DNA of 64,000 bases from an uncultured Bacteroides sp. (GTDB lineage Bacteria > Bacteroidota > Bacteroidia > Bacteroidales > Bacteroidaceae): assembly GCA_937890825.1 (NCBI GenBank), contig CALADS010000062.1, positions 1 through 64,000 of the forward strand, given 5' to 3'. Below, piece by piece: positions 25,653 to 33,710 of the stretch. Position 1 is the stretch's first letter. Each line of letters opens with the position of its first letter. The position numbers and the translations under genes were made by a program. The notes under the pieces are model-generated. The model saw only the letters and a list, made by a program, of their open reading frames with translations, was not told where the DNA came from and did no database searches.

Positions 25653-25806
25653 CATGGAGCATAAATTATATGCCCCTATTAAATAACAAGAAGTTTAACA
25701 TTAAAAAATTTACTATCAATAAACAAAAAAACAAATAGAGTTTTCTGACATCCTTGACTCGACTGAAATACCAGAACTTGCACTTCGATGAACATCAGTT
25801 TGGTTA

Positions 25807-25925
25807 AGACAACGGATGTCTGTGCTCCTAATATAAGGGCGCAGACAGAATGCTTGTTGTCTGATGTGGGCTGTGCAAGGCCTTGGTATCGACTTGATTC
25901 TAATGCGCCCTTTTTCTTTTTTTTG
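25807..25925 (+). promoter_or_regulatory. Attenuator-like leader with exclusive hairpins
   Basis: GTCTGTGC (25818-25825) can pair with GCGCAGAC (25839-25846). The overlapping AAGGGCGCA (25835-25843) can instead pair with TGCGCCCTT (25904-25912), which is followed directly by a T-rich run, a terminator. Further exclusive pairings are AGACA/TGTCT (25807-25821) and CAGAC/GTCTG (25842-25863). A short frame from ATG 25788 crosses the region. The pattern fits transcription attenuation of the nuclease genes. Confidence 0.5.
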
Positions 25926-25968
25926 AAAGAGGGCTTTTGGCCTTCAGATAGTTTTAAATCATACTACT

Positions 25969-26562
25969 ATGCTGAAGAAAATCAAAATGAAAAATAGCGA
26001 GGTCGAGCAACTCTCAAATGCCTCTCAATATACCTTCCCAAAGTATGCAACACAAATCATCAATTTACTGAATAGCAATGCACAAGGCACTCGTCCGGCT
26101 GTCGTTGGACAAATGTCTGAACTTATTCAAGAGTTTGATGGAAAATCATTAGAAGAGTGGATTTTGTGGTATAACGAACGTCAGCCAAATGCTGTAGATA
26201 ATGCTACAGAAAAAATCTTTGGCATGTATCAACTTATGAGTAAGGCATTTAATGCTATTACACGTGAGATGATTGAAGAATGGGTTAAGGATTTAGTATA
26301 TACTAAAACCTATTGCGGCCTGAAATTTCAAAGTGCGATTATTGCATTTCTCGCAGGTAAGGTTGGCAAGTCATGGCGCTTAGCAAATGTTGAAGAAGAA
26401 GCTAAAGGTATCGATGGTTTTATAGGAGAAACTCCTATTCAAATCAAATCTATCACTTATAAAATGGAATCTCACTTATCTGAAACGATAGAGGTTCCCA
26501 TTGTGTATTATGATAAAAAAAAGGACGGAATAAGCATTGAATATGATACCGACATTTTGTAA
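25969..26562 (+). CDS. MjaI-family type II restriction endonuclease (probable CTAG)
   Basis: 197 residues, or 191 if ATG 25987 is used. Family features I recognise are NLLNSNAQGTRPAVVGQMS, LEEWILWYNERQP, WVKDLVYTKTYCGLKFQ and GIDGFIGETPIQIKSITYK. The last holds a PD-(D/E)xK-like centre with Asp and QIK (about 148-162). MjaI recognises CTAG; that specificity is inferred. AT-rich composition unlike the flanking tra genes marks recent arrival as an island. A methyltransferase and controller gene lie convergently downstream. Confidence 0.65.
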   Translation: MLKKIKMKNSEVEQLSNASQYTFPKYATQIINLLNSNAQGTRPAVVGQMSELIQEFDGKSLEEWILWYNERQPNAVDNATEKIFGMYQLMSKAFNAITREMIEEWVKDLVYTKTYCGLKFQSAIIAFLAGKVGKSWRLANVEEEAKGIDGFIGETPIQIKSITYKMESHLSETIEVPIVYYDKKKDGISIEYDTDIL

Positions 26563-26570
26563 AGTGACCT

Positions 26571-27350
26571 ATGGAAGAATTTAAATTAACGATAAACAAA
26601 GATAAGTTTCGTTCTACTAATGCTAAATGGAATGAATTGATGTTAAATGATCCTTGGTCGGTAGGTTATGTTTCCACTCTGATTGAAGCCGCTAATTGGA
26701 AGTGTAAAGAAGAGTGGGAGGAAACTTATTATGCAAGTGGCAAGGTTCGTAATGAATTGATTGACAAGATGGCATCAATTTCAAACTACACTAAAGAGTT
26801 TTTTAACGATACTACAATTCCGCATAACAAATCAAAGTACTATAGTTTGAGTTGGGATATAAAGAATATCAATACTCAAAAAGGTAGGACAAGAGAAGAT
26901 CTAATAGAAAAGGGTAAGATTTTGTATGAGGCTGTTAAAAATAATGGTTATGGCCTAACTCTTGAAGAATGTGTTGAATGTGTTCGTTTTCGCGTAATTT
27001 GTGAAACATGGAATGGTATTGTCATAAGAGAAAACAATACCATAGGAACTCTTCAAAAATTATTTCCTAACTTGCGCTTTGAAAAATCAGAAGGTGATAT
27101 AGATCATACCTATGCTGTTGATTTTCAAGTTTATTCTAAGGAAACAAACAGGATCGTATGCGCAATCCAAATTAAGCCAAAATCTTACTTAGGAAATGCT
27201 CCATATATAATAAAAGCGAGAACTGCTAATGATAAAAAGTATACTGCTTATAAAGAAAGATTTGGAGTAGAAGTGCTTACTATTATTTCCACAAATAAAG
27301 GAGAAATCATAAATACTGAAATATTGACAAAAATCAAGAACTATGAATAG
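26571..27350 (+). CDS. Second nuclease-like protein of the restriction island
   Basis: 259 residues, starting 8 nt after the first nuclease gene. The C-terminal half has a PD-(D/E)xK-like arrangement: GDIDHTYAVDFQVY followed by a strand CAIQIKPKSY (about 175-205), an Asp and a QxK at nuclease spacing, then YTAYKERFGVEVLTII. The N-terminal half (NDPWSVGYVSTLIEAANW, EEWEETYYASG) may bind DNA. It could be the partner subunit of the restriction enzyme or the main nuclease itself. It shares 8 nt with the next gene. Confidence 0.55.
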   Translation: MEEFKLTINKDKFRSTNAKWNELMLNDPWSVGYVSTLIEAANWKCKEEWEETYYASGKVRNELIDKMASISNYTKEFFNDTTIPHNKSKYYSLSWDIKNINTQKGRTREDLIEKGKILYEAVKNNGYGLTLEECVECVRFRVICETWNGIVIRENNTIGTLQKLFPNLRFEKSEGDIDHTYAVDFQVYSKETNRIVCAIQIKPKSYLGNAPYIIKARTANDKKYTAYKERFGVEVLTIISTNKGEIINTEILTKIKNYE

Positions 27351-28167
27351 CATTATTGAGTCATACATCAAAGATACTTATGGATTTGAAATAGAATCAG
27401 CTACTCCAGAAGATTTACAAAAGGTAACAGAAATTCTTGTTAGCGATAGCAGTATGGATTATAGTTTGGGTGATAAGCATAAAGATGGGGAATGGAATTT
27501 TTCAATTTTTCCCAATCTGAAAAAAATAGATTGCAGTTATAATCCTATAGATCTATTAGATATTTCCAAGAATCACGAATTGGAGTATATTCGGTTTCAA
27601 GGAGCTCGTGGTAACATTCCTCACAAGATAGATTTTTCAGGAAATCCGCACCTTAAAGTAGTTAAGTCAGGACAAGACGGAGTAGTAGAACTTGACTTTT
27701 CAACCAACACTAAATTGGAAGATTTATCTGCATTCTTGAATTCTTCTTTGAGATGGGTTAATATTGATAACTGTCCTAATTTGAAAAGAATAAATATGCA
27801 AGGGGCAAATATTCCATTTGTTGATCTTACGCATTGCAAGAATCTTGAACGTGTTACAATCAGTTATTGGAATCTTTACAGAGGACAAGCTGACAAATTT
27901 GGTCCAGGTTATCCAAGACCAATAATATTCGTACACGAAGACTTCAATGAAGAAATAATAGACCAAGAGTCAAGGACATACAAGTACTATGCATACTATT
28001 TAGTGCGAGTTAAAGAAAATTCCGCTGAAGAAAAATTCCTAAGAATGGCAAAATCAATGAAAAGTACAATGCTTTCGATTCCACCAGATAACTATGGAGT
28101 AGGTGTTGCTCGTATGCATTATAAGTTGCTTGATATGTACGATTTAATAAAAAAGAATAATCCATAA
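27343..28167 (+). CDS. Leucine-rich-repeat-like protein in the restriction operon
   Basis: 274 residues. The middle (about 45-180) has irregular leucine-rich repeats: LKKIDCSYNPIDLLDIS, LKVVKSGQDGVVELDFS, LKRINMQGANIPFVDLTHCKNLERV. Its ATG overlaps the preceding stop, so it is co-translated with the nuclease genes. No signal peptide is visible, so it is probably cytoplasmic. A role in the restriction system (protein-protein contact or immunity) is inference; it could also be independent cargo. Confidence 0.6.
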   Translation: MNSIIESYIKDTYGFEIESATPEDLQKVTEILVSDSSMDYSLGDKHKDGEWNFSIFPNLKKIDCSYNPIDLLDISKNHELEYIRFQGARGNIPHKIDFSGNPHLKVVKSGQDGVVELDFSTNTKLEDLSAFLNSSLRWVNIDNCPNLKRINMQGANIPFVDLTHCKNLERVTISYWNLYRGQADKFGPGYPRPIIFVHEDFNEEIIDQESRTYKYYAYYLVRVKENSAEEKFLRMAKSMKSTMLSIPPDNYGVGVARMHYKLLDMYDLIKKNNP

Positions 28168-28172
28168 TACAG

Positions 28173-28219
28173 AAAGACATCCAAGATTTCTACAACTGTA
28201 GTGATTCTTGGATGTCTTT
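28173..28219. terminator. Bidirectional terminator between restriction and modification genes
   Basis: A perfect 14-bp stem (AAAGACATCCAAGA with its complement, 28173-28186 / 28206-28219), flanked by A-rich sequence on one side and T-rich on the other, separates two convergent gene sets. Confidence 0.85.
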
Positions 28220-28225
28220 ATCTCT

Positions 28226-29326
28226 TTAGTATGTGAAGAGTGTCCCCTTTCCTCCTAATGGCATATCATTTAAACTTCTATTTAAAAAGTATTTAGACTC
28301 AGCCACTAATTTATCTATGTCATCAGATAGTAAGTCAACACTATCTATATAATGGAAAGTAAGATCTGTCTCTTGTTTGGTCATCACCTTACATTGGATA
28401 CGCTCGTTATTATATTTAACTTCCTTTCCTTGGCTAATTCTATCATTAACAAATGATAAATGTCTCGTGTATCTATCTTGGATAATTGAGTTAGCTTTGA
28501 TTATGTCAATAGAGTTTAGAACATCTTTTAATAGAGGTTTCAGGAGTATGTCTATTTCATAACCAATACTATTTCTTTCTGACAAAATAGCAGCTAATGC
28601 TGTTGTTCCTAAGCCCATAAATGGGTCAAGTACAATATCACCTTTTTGCGAATACATGTTAATAAGCCTATATGGAAGTGCTAAAGGATATGAAGCATTG
28701 CGTTCTCTTGATGGAGCCTTGTCAATAGTTTGTTTTACTCCTTTTATTTCCCAAATATCTGAGAACCACACGTTCCTTTCCTCCCAAAAAAAGGAACTGT
28801 CTCTACGTGCCTCCTTGTCAGGCGATTTTTTGTAAACTCGTTTGCCTCCTTTTCTGAAAATCAAAATCCATTCATGCTCAAGGGTAACATAGGCCCCACA
28901 TGGGAGCATGCCACTTCCCATAAACTTATTTGGTGCATTAGTGGTTTTTTTCCATAGGATATTTGGAAGATTTGTAAAACCTAACTTTTCGCATGATTGA
29001 ATTATTCGGGTATTATTGTTGTATAGGGCAAATTCACCGTCTATAGTTCTTGTCGCATCTCCTATGTTAATGCACAAGAATGAACCATCTTTGAGTACAC
29101 GCCAACATTCAGCCCACACTTGGTCAAGTTCTTGATGCATTAGCTCAAAAGCTTTACGAGAATTATTCTCTTCTAAGGCTTTCTTTATATCAGGATTCTG
29201 ATTACCCATGATATCATCCCACATTTCAATCATTGGATATGGAGGAGAAGTAACAACTAAGTCGATAGAATTGTCTGACAGCTGACTCATATTTTGAGCA
29301 GCATTAAAATAAATTGTATGCTTCAT
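28226..29326 (-). CDS. Beta-class DNA methyltransferase of the restriction island
   Basis: 366 residues. Motif IV (TSPPYPMIEMWD, about 30-41) lies before motif I (DPFMGLGTTALAA, about 237-249), the beta-class order of N4-cytosine and N6-adenine methyltransferases. TSPPY favours N4-cytosine but does not settle it. It should protect the site cut by the nearby nuclease(s), probably CTAG. It begins 4 nt after the controller gene's stop. Its C-terminal 100 residues are AT-rich in coding and specific to this enzyme. Confidence 0.8.
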   Translation of the reverse strand: MKHTIYFNAAQNMSQLSDNSIDLVVTSPPYPMIEMWDDIMGNQNPDIKKALEENNSRKAFELMHQELDQVWAECWRVLKDGSFLCINIGDATRTIDGEFALYNNNTRIIQSCEKLGFTNLPNILWKKTTNAPNKFMGSGMLPCGAYVTLEHEWILIFRKGGKRVYKKSPDKEARRDSSFFWEERNVWFSDIWEIKGVKQTIDKAPSRERNASYPLALPYRLINMYSQKGDIVLDPFMGLGTTALAAILSERNSIGYEIDILLKPLLKDVLNSIDIIKANSIIQDRYTRHLSFVNDRISQGKEVKYNNERIQCKVMTKQETDLTFHYIDSVDLLSDDIDKLVAESKYFLNRSLNDMPLGGKGTLFTY

Positions 29327-29330
29327 GAGT

Positions 29331-29534
29331 TTATTTTTTCGTTGAAACGATTAAATCCTTTACGTCTATATCCAATAATGATGCTATTTTTACAAGGGTA
29401 GGAAGATCTGGCTGGGATGCATTAGAACACCATCGGCTTATTGTAGTCACACTAACGCCAAGTTGTTCCGCAAGCCATTTGCCAGTATGCTTTTGTTCAA
29501 CAAGAACAACCTTTATACGATTTAAATCGTCCAT
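29331..29534 (-). CDS. XRE-type helix-turn-helix controller protein
   Basis: 67 residues from ATG 29534 (MDDLNRIKV). The HTH is visible as WLAEQLGVSVTTISRWCSN followed by QPDLPTLVKIASLLDI. Small XRE proteins before the methyltransferase are usual in type II systems as C proteins, controlling the timing of M and R expression. The longer frame from 29555 is unlikely because the promoter box lies at 29558-29565. Operon with the methyltransferase. Confidence 0.75.
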   Translation of the reverse strand: MDDLNRIKVVLVEQKHTGKWLAEQLGVSVTTISRWCSNASQPDLPTLVKIASLLDIDVKDLIVSTKK

Positions 29535-29557
29535 TGATAATATATTTAAGTACAATG

Positions 29558-29565
29558 CAAATATA
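29558..29565 (-). promoter_or_regulatory. Promoter -7 box of the controller-methyltransferase operon
   Basis: TATATTTG on the minus strand, about 24 nt before ATG 29534. An autoregulatory operator for the XRE protein could lie in this AT-rich stretch, but I cannot identify one. Confidence 0.5.
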
Positions 29566-29654
29566 TATACAAAAAATGAAAATACGAAATTTTTGTTTGT
29601 CTATTTTGTATGACTTAAGAAACGGAGCAAGTCACTCCGTTTCTTTTGTAGGTT

Positions 29655-30128
29655 CTATTTCGCTTTCGGTAGCCGTATTTTCTTGTTCTTCTCCTCCCAG
29701 ACATCCACATAGTTGTTCAATGCTTCGGAGATAACATCCTTCAAGAGGATGCCCTCTACAAGGGAAATGTACTTCACTTTGCGGACTAAATCCGGATCCA
29801 CGATGAAGGTGGCTCGGATTTCCTGAGGCTTCTTGGCACTTTTGGCTGGGTCTCCTTTCTTGGGGCGACCCACATTCTCCTTGCGTTTGGCTTCCAGTTT
29901 GGACTTCATTTTATTGGTAGCTTCCATTTCGGTATCTTCTTTCTTAGAAGATGCTTTTGCAGATGCTGCCTTCGGACTTTCCTGCTTATCGTCTTGAACT
30001 GCTGGCTGTTCAGTTTGTTCTGCGGTTTGTTCAACAGCCTGTTCCTTAGGCTGTTCCTGTACAGAGTCAGATGGAATGGCTTCACCCATGAAGCCGTCCA
30101 TCAATAAGGATAAATTCTTCTTACTCAT
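29655..30128 (-). CDS. Partition-associated DNA-binding protein
   Basis: 157 residues. A long low-complexity region rich in Gln, Glu, Ala and Lys (about 15-105) precedes a C-terminal segment, PQEIRATFIVDPDLVRKVKYISLVEG...DVISEALNNYVD, that reads as a ribbon-helix-helix DNA-binding domain. It lies directly downstream of a ParA gene, so it should be the ParB-like partner of that ATPase. Separated from ParA by a GTAA-rich leader. Confidence 0.7.
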   Translation of the reverse strand: MSKKNLSLLMDGFMGEAIPSDSVQEQPKEQAVEQTAEQTEQPAVQDDKQESPKAASAKASSKKEDTEMEATNKMKSKLEAKRKENVGRPKKGDPAKSAKKPQEIRATFIVDPDLVRKVKYISLVEGILLKDVISEALNNYVDVWEEKNKKIRLPKAK

Positions 30129-30213
30129 ATTGCTTACTTTATTACTTGTTTACTTGCTGATTTACTTACTATGTTACCAATAACCTTTGTGATTAGTCAT
30201 ATAGTAATATAGT

Positions 30214-30987
30214 TTACCTATTTTCCTCCCGACTGATTATCTCATCGGTCAGTGTGCGATAGTCCGCTGCACCATTGCTTTTCGGGTCGTATTCAAAGAT
30301 GGTCTGACCGGACAGCGGCATTTCGGCTATGGCGATATTCTCCCGGATTTTCGTCTGAAAGACCTTCTCTCCGTACCGCTTTTCTACCATGGAAATCACT
30401 TCCTTGTTCAACTTCCGGTTATTGAACCGGGTGAAGAACACCCCACCCAACTCCAGCGTCGGGTTCACCCTGCGCTTCACTTCCCGGACTATATCGTCCA
30501 GCATGGTCAAGCCTTTCAAGGGCAAGGCTTCGGCAGTGAGCGGTATGTAGAGTTTGTCCGCTGCCACCAGCGCATTGGTTGTCACGATACCGAGTGAGGG
30601 CGAACAGTCCATCAGGATGTAGTCATACTTCTCCTTCTGTTCATCGAGGTAGGATTTGAGGATGCCTTCTCTTGCCATCATGGTAGCCATGTCTATTTCG
30701 GCTCTTGCCAGGTCCAGCGATGCCGGAACGAGGTCCAGGTTTTCACGGATGGGAATGATGGGCATCGGTTGGTCTTTGACCAGCGTATCATAGATACTTG
30801 TTTCCGGGTCTTCGTTCTGCGTCAGCGTGAACGTGAGGTTCTGCTGTGCATCCAGGTCAATGAGCAACACACGTCTTCCTTGCAGTGCGAGTGCTGCGCC
30901 TATACATGCTGTAGAGGTGGTCTTGCCGACTCCACCTTTCTGATTGCCGATGGCGATTGTCAAGTTATTTCCTTTCATTATCTTCAA
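30214..30987 (-). CDS. ParA-family partition ATPase
   Basis: 257 residues; translation may begin at ATG 30978 (MKGNNLTIAIG). The deviant Walker A GNQKGGVGKTTSTACIG is near the N-terminus, followed by VLLIDLDAQQNLT and DYILMDCSPSLG (Walker B). It should help stabilise the excised or replicating element. Operon with the downstream ribbon-helix-helix partner. A second ParA (58361) on the same element is the TraA-type protein. Confidence 0.9.
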   Translation of the reverse strand: MKIMKGNNLTIAIGNQKGGVGKTTSTACIGAALALQGRRVLLIDLDAQQNLTFTLTQNEDPETSIYDTLVKDQPMPIIPIRENLDLVPASLDLARAEIDMATMMAREGILKSYLDEQKEKYDYILMDCSPSLGIVTTNALVAADKLYIPLTAEALPLKGLTMLDDIVREVKRRVNPTLELGGVFFTRFNNRKLNKEVISMVEKRYGEKVFQTKIRENIAIAEMPLSGQTIFEYDPKSNGAADYRTLTDEIISREENR

Positions 30988-31024
30988 GATTAAAAGTTTA
31001 CTTTTCCATTTGTTTCTTTACTTA

Positions 31025-31032
31025 CAAAAATA
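31025..31032 (-). promoter_or_regulatory. Promoter -7 box of the parA operon
   Basis: TATTTTTG on the minus strand, 38 nt upstream of the parA start, within an AT-rich stretch full of AAGTAA-type words. No clear -33 box. Confidence 0.45.
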
Positions 31033-31278
31033 CTTTATTACTTGCTGATTAGGCAGAAAGTTTACTCATTTATTCTGCGAAAAAATCACTTTTCTGATGA
31101 TTTTATTTCATTGTTAATCAATCATTAAATAAACATCAAACAAATATCAGACAAACATCAAGATGGTTTTTGTCCTGCTGAACAATCTTCCTTATATTCA
31201 AGAATTGGCAAGCAGAAAGAGCGCCTTAATTCAGCTTGAAATAATTTGTCAATACATTTCGTATAGTATGTTTTTAAA
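31033..31278. other. AT-rich gene-free stretch
   Basis: Between parA and the PcfJ-like gene. It contains repeated AAACATCA/AAATATCA words (31130-31160) and AT-rich sequence. I see no gene here. Confidence 0.4.
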
Positions 31279-31310
31279 CTCCGACCCACACCTCACGGCG
31301 GAAGTCGGAG
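31279..31310 (-). terminator. Terminator of the pcfJ-like gene
   Basis: A perfect 7-bp stem CTCCGAC/GTCGGAG with an 18-nt loop, followed on the minus strand by TTTAAAAAC. It lies 20 nt past the stop. Confidence 0.6.
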
Positions 31311-31329
31311 CGGAACATATATAAGGAAT

Positions 31330-32604
31330 TTACGCTGTCTGTTTGGCTGCGAGTATCTGATGGGCATGCGCATTGACCAGCCGGACAATCCGGTCATGGT
31401 GCGGAGTATTCGTATTGCACAGCCCACGGCTCTGTATCACTTTCCCCTCGGTCAATGAAAACTCAATCGTTTCGATGCGGTTTTCCTCCTTGTCATGAGC
31501 CGATAGTATCAAGCTGTCCGCCTTGGCATAGTATTCGCATTGGAAGACACAATGATGCAGGGCATTTCCCTCGGCTTGGAAGGCTTCCAGACTATCGAGT
31601 ACCGAAATCACCAGGTCTTTGTCGGTGATGGTGATACCGAAGTAGCGTGACTTCTCCTTGTAGAACTCGGCTTCCTTCCGTTTGGCTCGCTGCATCTGCT
31701 CCCGGCTTCTGCGTTTCTGCTCCATTTGGTTGTGTCGGTTCATCCAATAGTCATGCTCGGCTCTGAGGTTCTGCGGACAGATATACTTGGGATTGCAGAT
31801 GTCCTTGCCACACTGCTCCAGCAAGCGGATGGTATCTGCCCACAATCCCATGTCCGAAGGGCGGTAGTGATGCCGGGTGGCTACCTTATACGACTGCCAG
31901 CATCGGTCAAGTTCCAAAGGTCGGTGTACAAAGTAAGACACGGCATGTAAATCTTTTGACTTGAGGATGGTTTCCATCCGGCTGTCTGTCAGCACGGCTT
32001 TCATCAGTTTCATCGGGTGGCAGTCGGGCAGCTTGCCTTTCATGCCGTTGCGTTTCAATTCGGGCAGCAGCCGATAGTGCGGATAAACATAGGTATCTGC
32101 AATGAGCCAATGGACTTCGGTCGGTCGCTTCAAGGTGATTTCGGATGCCCAATCAAAGCAGTCCACATAGTAGCCCAATGTCCTTGTTCTTGCTGTGACA
32201 GCTAACTTGCCTTCGGCATTGAGCCACAGACGGCATGCCTCCCAGTAGTCTACCTCCATAGGCATTCCTTTCCGGAAGGTCGTTTCCAAACGGAATACCC
32301 GTTGCACCTGCAAATGGTCTATTACTTCGAGGGAAGAAAAGTAGTAGGCTTCCTTGATGGTGCGTTTGAGGGTGTCCTTTATCTGTAAGCGAGTACCGCA
32401 ATAAGGGCAGCATACCGACTTGCCTTTTCCCTCATAGTCGAAGTGCCTGCCACAATCGCCACATGTACACTTGTGTGCGGAAGTACGGAAGCAGACATGT
32501 CCTGCCACTTTCCGCACTGCCCATGTGAGCACTTTGGGGCTTAGGACGGTCAGCTTCTCATTGGAAGCTGCCACCTGTTTTTCTATTTTCGTTCTTGCCT
32601 TCAT
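31330..32604 (-). CDS. PcfJ-like protein
   Basis: 424 residues. An N-terminal zinc-ribbon (CTCGDCGRHFDYEGKGKSVCCPYCGTRL, described here by its four CxxC-type cysteine pairs at about 46-71) precedes a long domain typical of PcfJ, ending FYKEKSRYFGITITDKD...ALHHCVFQCEYYAKADSLILS. PcfJ proteins occur on conjugative plasmids and elements and have no settled reaction. It overlaps the PcfK-like gene by an ATGA. Confidence 0.75.
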   Translation of the reverse strand: MKARTKIEKQVAASNEKLTVLSPKVLTWAVRKVAGHVCFRTSAHKCTCGDCGRHFDYEGKGKSVCCPYCGTRLQIKDTLKRTIKEAYYFSSLEVIDHLQVQRVFRLETTFRKGMPMEVDYWEACRLWLNAEGKLAVTARTRTLGYYVDCFDWASEITLKRPTEVHWLIADTYVYPHYRLLPELKRNGMKGKLPDCHPMKLMKAVLTDSRMETILKSKDLHAVSYFVHRPLELDRCWQSYKVATRHHYRPSDMGLWADTIRLLEQCGKDICNPKYICPQNLRAEHDYWMNRHNQMEQKRRSREQMQRAKRKEAEFYKEKSRYFGITITDKDLVISVLDSLEAFQAEGNALHHCVFQCEYYAKADSLILSAHDKEENRIETIEFSLTEGKVIQSRGLCNTNTPHHDRIVRLVNAHAHQILAAKQTA

Positions 32605-33032
32605 AGTTCCATGCCTTGAAAGAGTGAGAGTTCTTGAATGGGTTTGGGTTGCGGTTTGGCTGCCTTGGGTCGGCTGTTGCGTTGTTGCAGTTTCCGCATT
32701 TCCTCCTCCTGGTATCGTTTGAGGGCAATAGCTCGCTGTTCTGCCTTTTCCTCCTCGGTCAGTTCAATGTGATGATTCACTACCACATTGCAGTCCATCG
32801 GCTTACCGATTTCCAAATGAGGTTCATCAATCGCATGGACTGCCATGGCATAAACCTCCAAATCGCTGAAACCGCAGCAGCCGGATTGCTGTACGGCATG
32901 GAAGATATAGTTGACCACATCGTCAATGGTGCGTGTGGTGGTTTCATACTTGGCACGGAAGAGTTCGTCTTCCTTGGCTCGGTTATCAAGATAGTTCTTG
33001 ATGAGTTCCTTAAAATGGTCAGTTCCTTTCAT
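32601..33032 (-). CDS. PcfK-like protein
   Basis: 143 residues. The N-terminal part (FKELIKNYLDNRAKEDELF, DDVVNYIFHAVQQSGCCGFSDLEVYAMAVHA) is the PcfK signature; the C-terminus is Lys/Glu/Gln-rich. Function unknown; it accompanies PcfJ on conjugative elements. Translationally coupled to the downstream PcfJ-like gene. Confidence 0.8.
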   Translation of the reverse strand: MKGTDHFKELIKNYLDNRAKEDELFRAKYETTTRTIDDVVNYIFHAVQQSGCCGFSDLEVYAMAVHAIDEPHLEIGKPMDCNVVVNHHIELTEEEKAEQRAIALKRYQEEEMRKLQQRNSRPKAAKPQPKPIQELSLFQGMEL

Positions 33033-33077
33033 ATGTTCCTATGTTTAAGCGTAAATACTCAGAGGTTACTTCGTGAA

Positions 33078-33380
33078 TCAGATGGGAAGCAGTTCCAGCA
33101 GTTTCTTTAGTGGAATGGAGTTGATGTCCGACTTGAGGAAGTGAACTATCCATTCCGGCTCTTCAAAAAGCGGGTGCATGGGTACCACACTGAAATCGTC
33201 CCCATTGGAATAGCAGTCGATTTGTGCATAGTTGGCGCCGTCCTTGCGGATGTGTGCATAGAAAGGAGGCATACCGCAAAAGCACTTGCGGAGACTCTCT
33301 CTGTCCCACTGCAGGGTGAGTTCGTAAACACTGCCCTTGTAGAGCATCTTTTCTTTTCGGTCTTTAAGTTTGTATGCCAT
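33078..33380 (-). CDS. Small conserved protein before PcfK
   Basis: 100 residues from ATG 33380 (MAYKLKDRKEK); the 93-residue longer frame runs through the repeated leader module and is unlikely. It has LYKGSVYELTLQWDRES and FFYAHIRKDGANYAQIDCYSNGDDF-like beta strands; no family recognised. First gene of the PcfK/PcfJ set, preceded by the leader module copy 3. Confidence 0.6.
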   Translation of the reverse strand: MAYKLKDRKEKMLYKGSVYELTLQWDRESLRKCFCGMPPFYAHIRKDGANYAQIDCYSNGDDFSVVPMHPLFEEPEWIVHFLKSDINSIPLKKLLELLPI

Positions 33381-33618
33381 AGCTGAACTAATTTTTTCCC
33401 TTTGGTTTGAAGCCTTTCGGCTTCTCACTCCCGGGTGATTTTTACGATGCCTCTTCTCACGAAGGGTGTAAGGGACAGAAGGCAAATGTGGCAAGGGGAA
33501 AGCGGACGGAATACCCAATTTGGTACAAATTGCGGAAGGCTGCCGGCTGCTTTCCTTGCAGCCAAGCGCAGCGCCATTTGCTGCCGTACCGACCCTTCGT
33601 ATCTTTGTATCGGAAATT
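33381..33618 (-). repeat. Repeated leader module, copy 3, with palindromic core and promoter
   Basis: It shares with 24840-25090 the GAAGCC-N4-GGCTTC hairpin (near 33409), the palindrome CAATTTG-N3-CAAATTG (33516-33532) inside GGAATACCC...GGAAGGCTGCCGG, and a rightward promoter TTG (33578-33580), 19 nt, TATCTTTG (33600-33607). On the minus strand an A/G-rich AAGGGAAAAAATTAG precedes the ATG at 33380, as in the region before 23229. Confidence 0.6.
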
Positions 33619-33647
33619 TCATCGGGAGTGCGGATGCAGTGAAAAGA

Positions 33648-33677
33648 AAAAATCCCCATGCACCATGCACAGGGATT
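33648..33677 (-). terminator. Terminator of the histone H1-like gene
   Basis: AATCCC/GGGATT stem with an inner CATGC/GCATG hairpin, followed on the minus strand by a T6-rich tract. A second hairpin ATGACC/GGTCAT (33688-33708) lies between it and the stop. Confidence 0.8.
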
Positions 33678-33710
33678 CGTTCAAGCTATGACCAGGAACA
33701 TCGGTCATGA

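Noticed and set aside
25788..25997. A 69-codon frame upstream of the nuclease gene as a gene
   Set aside because: It spans the terminator-like hairpin and T-run and overlaps the nuclease start; at most a leader peptide.
33381..33659. Longer version of the small gene ending at 33078
   Set aside because: The extra 93 residues read through the repeated leader module and have no family character; ATG 33380 gives a sensible product.
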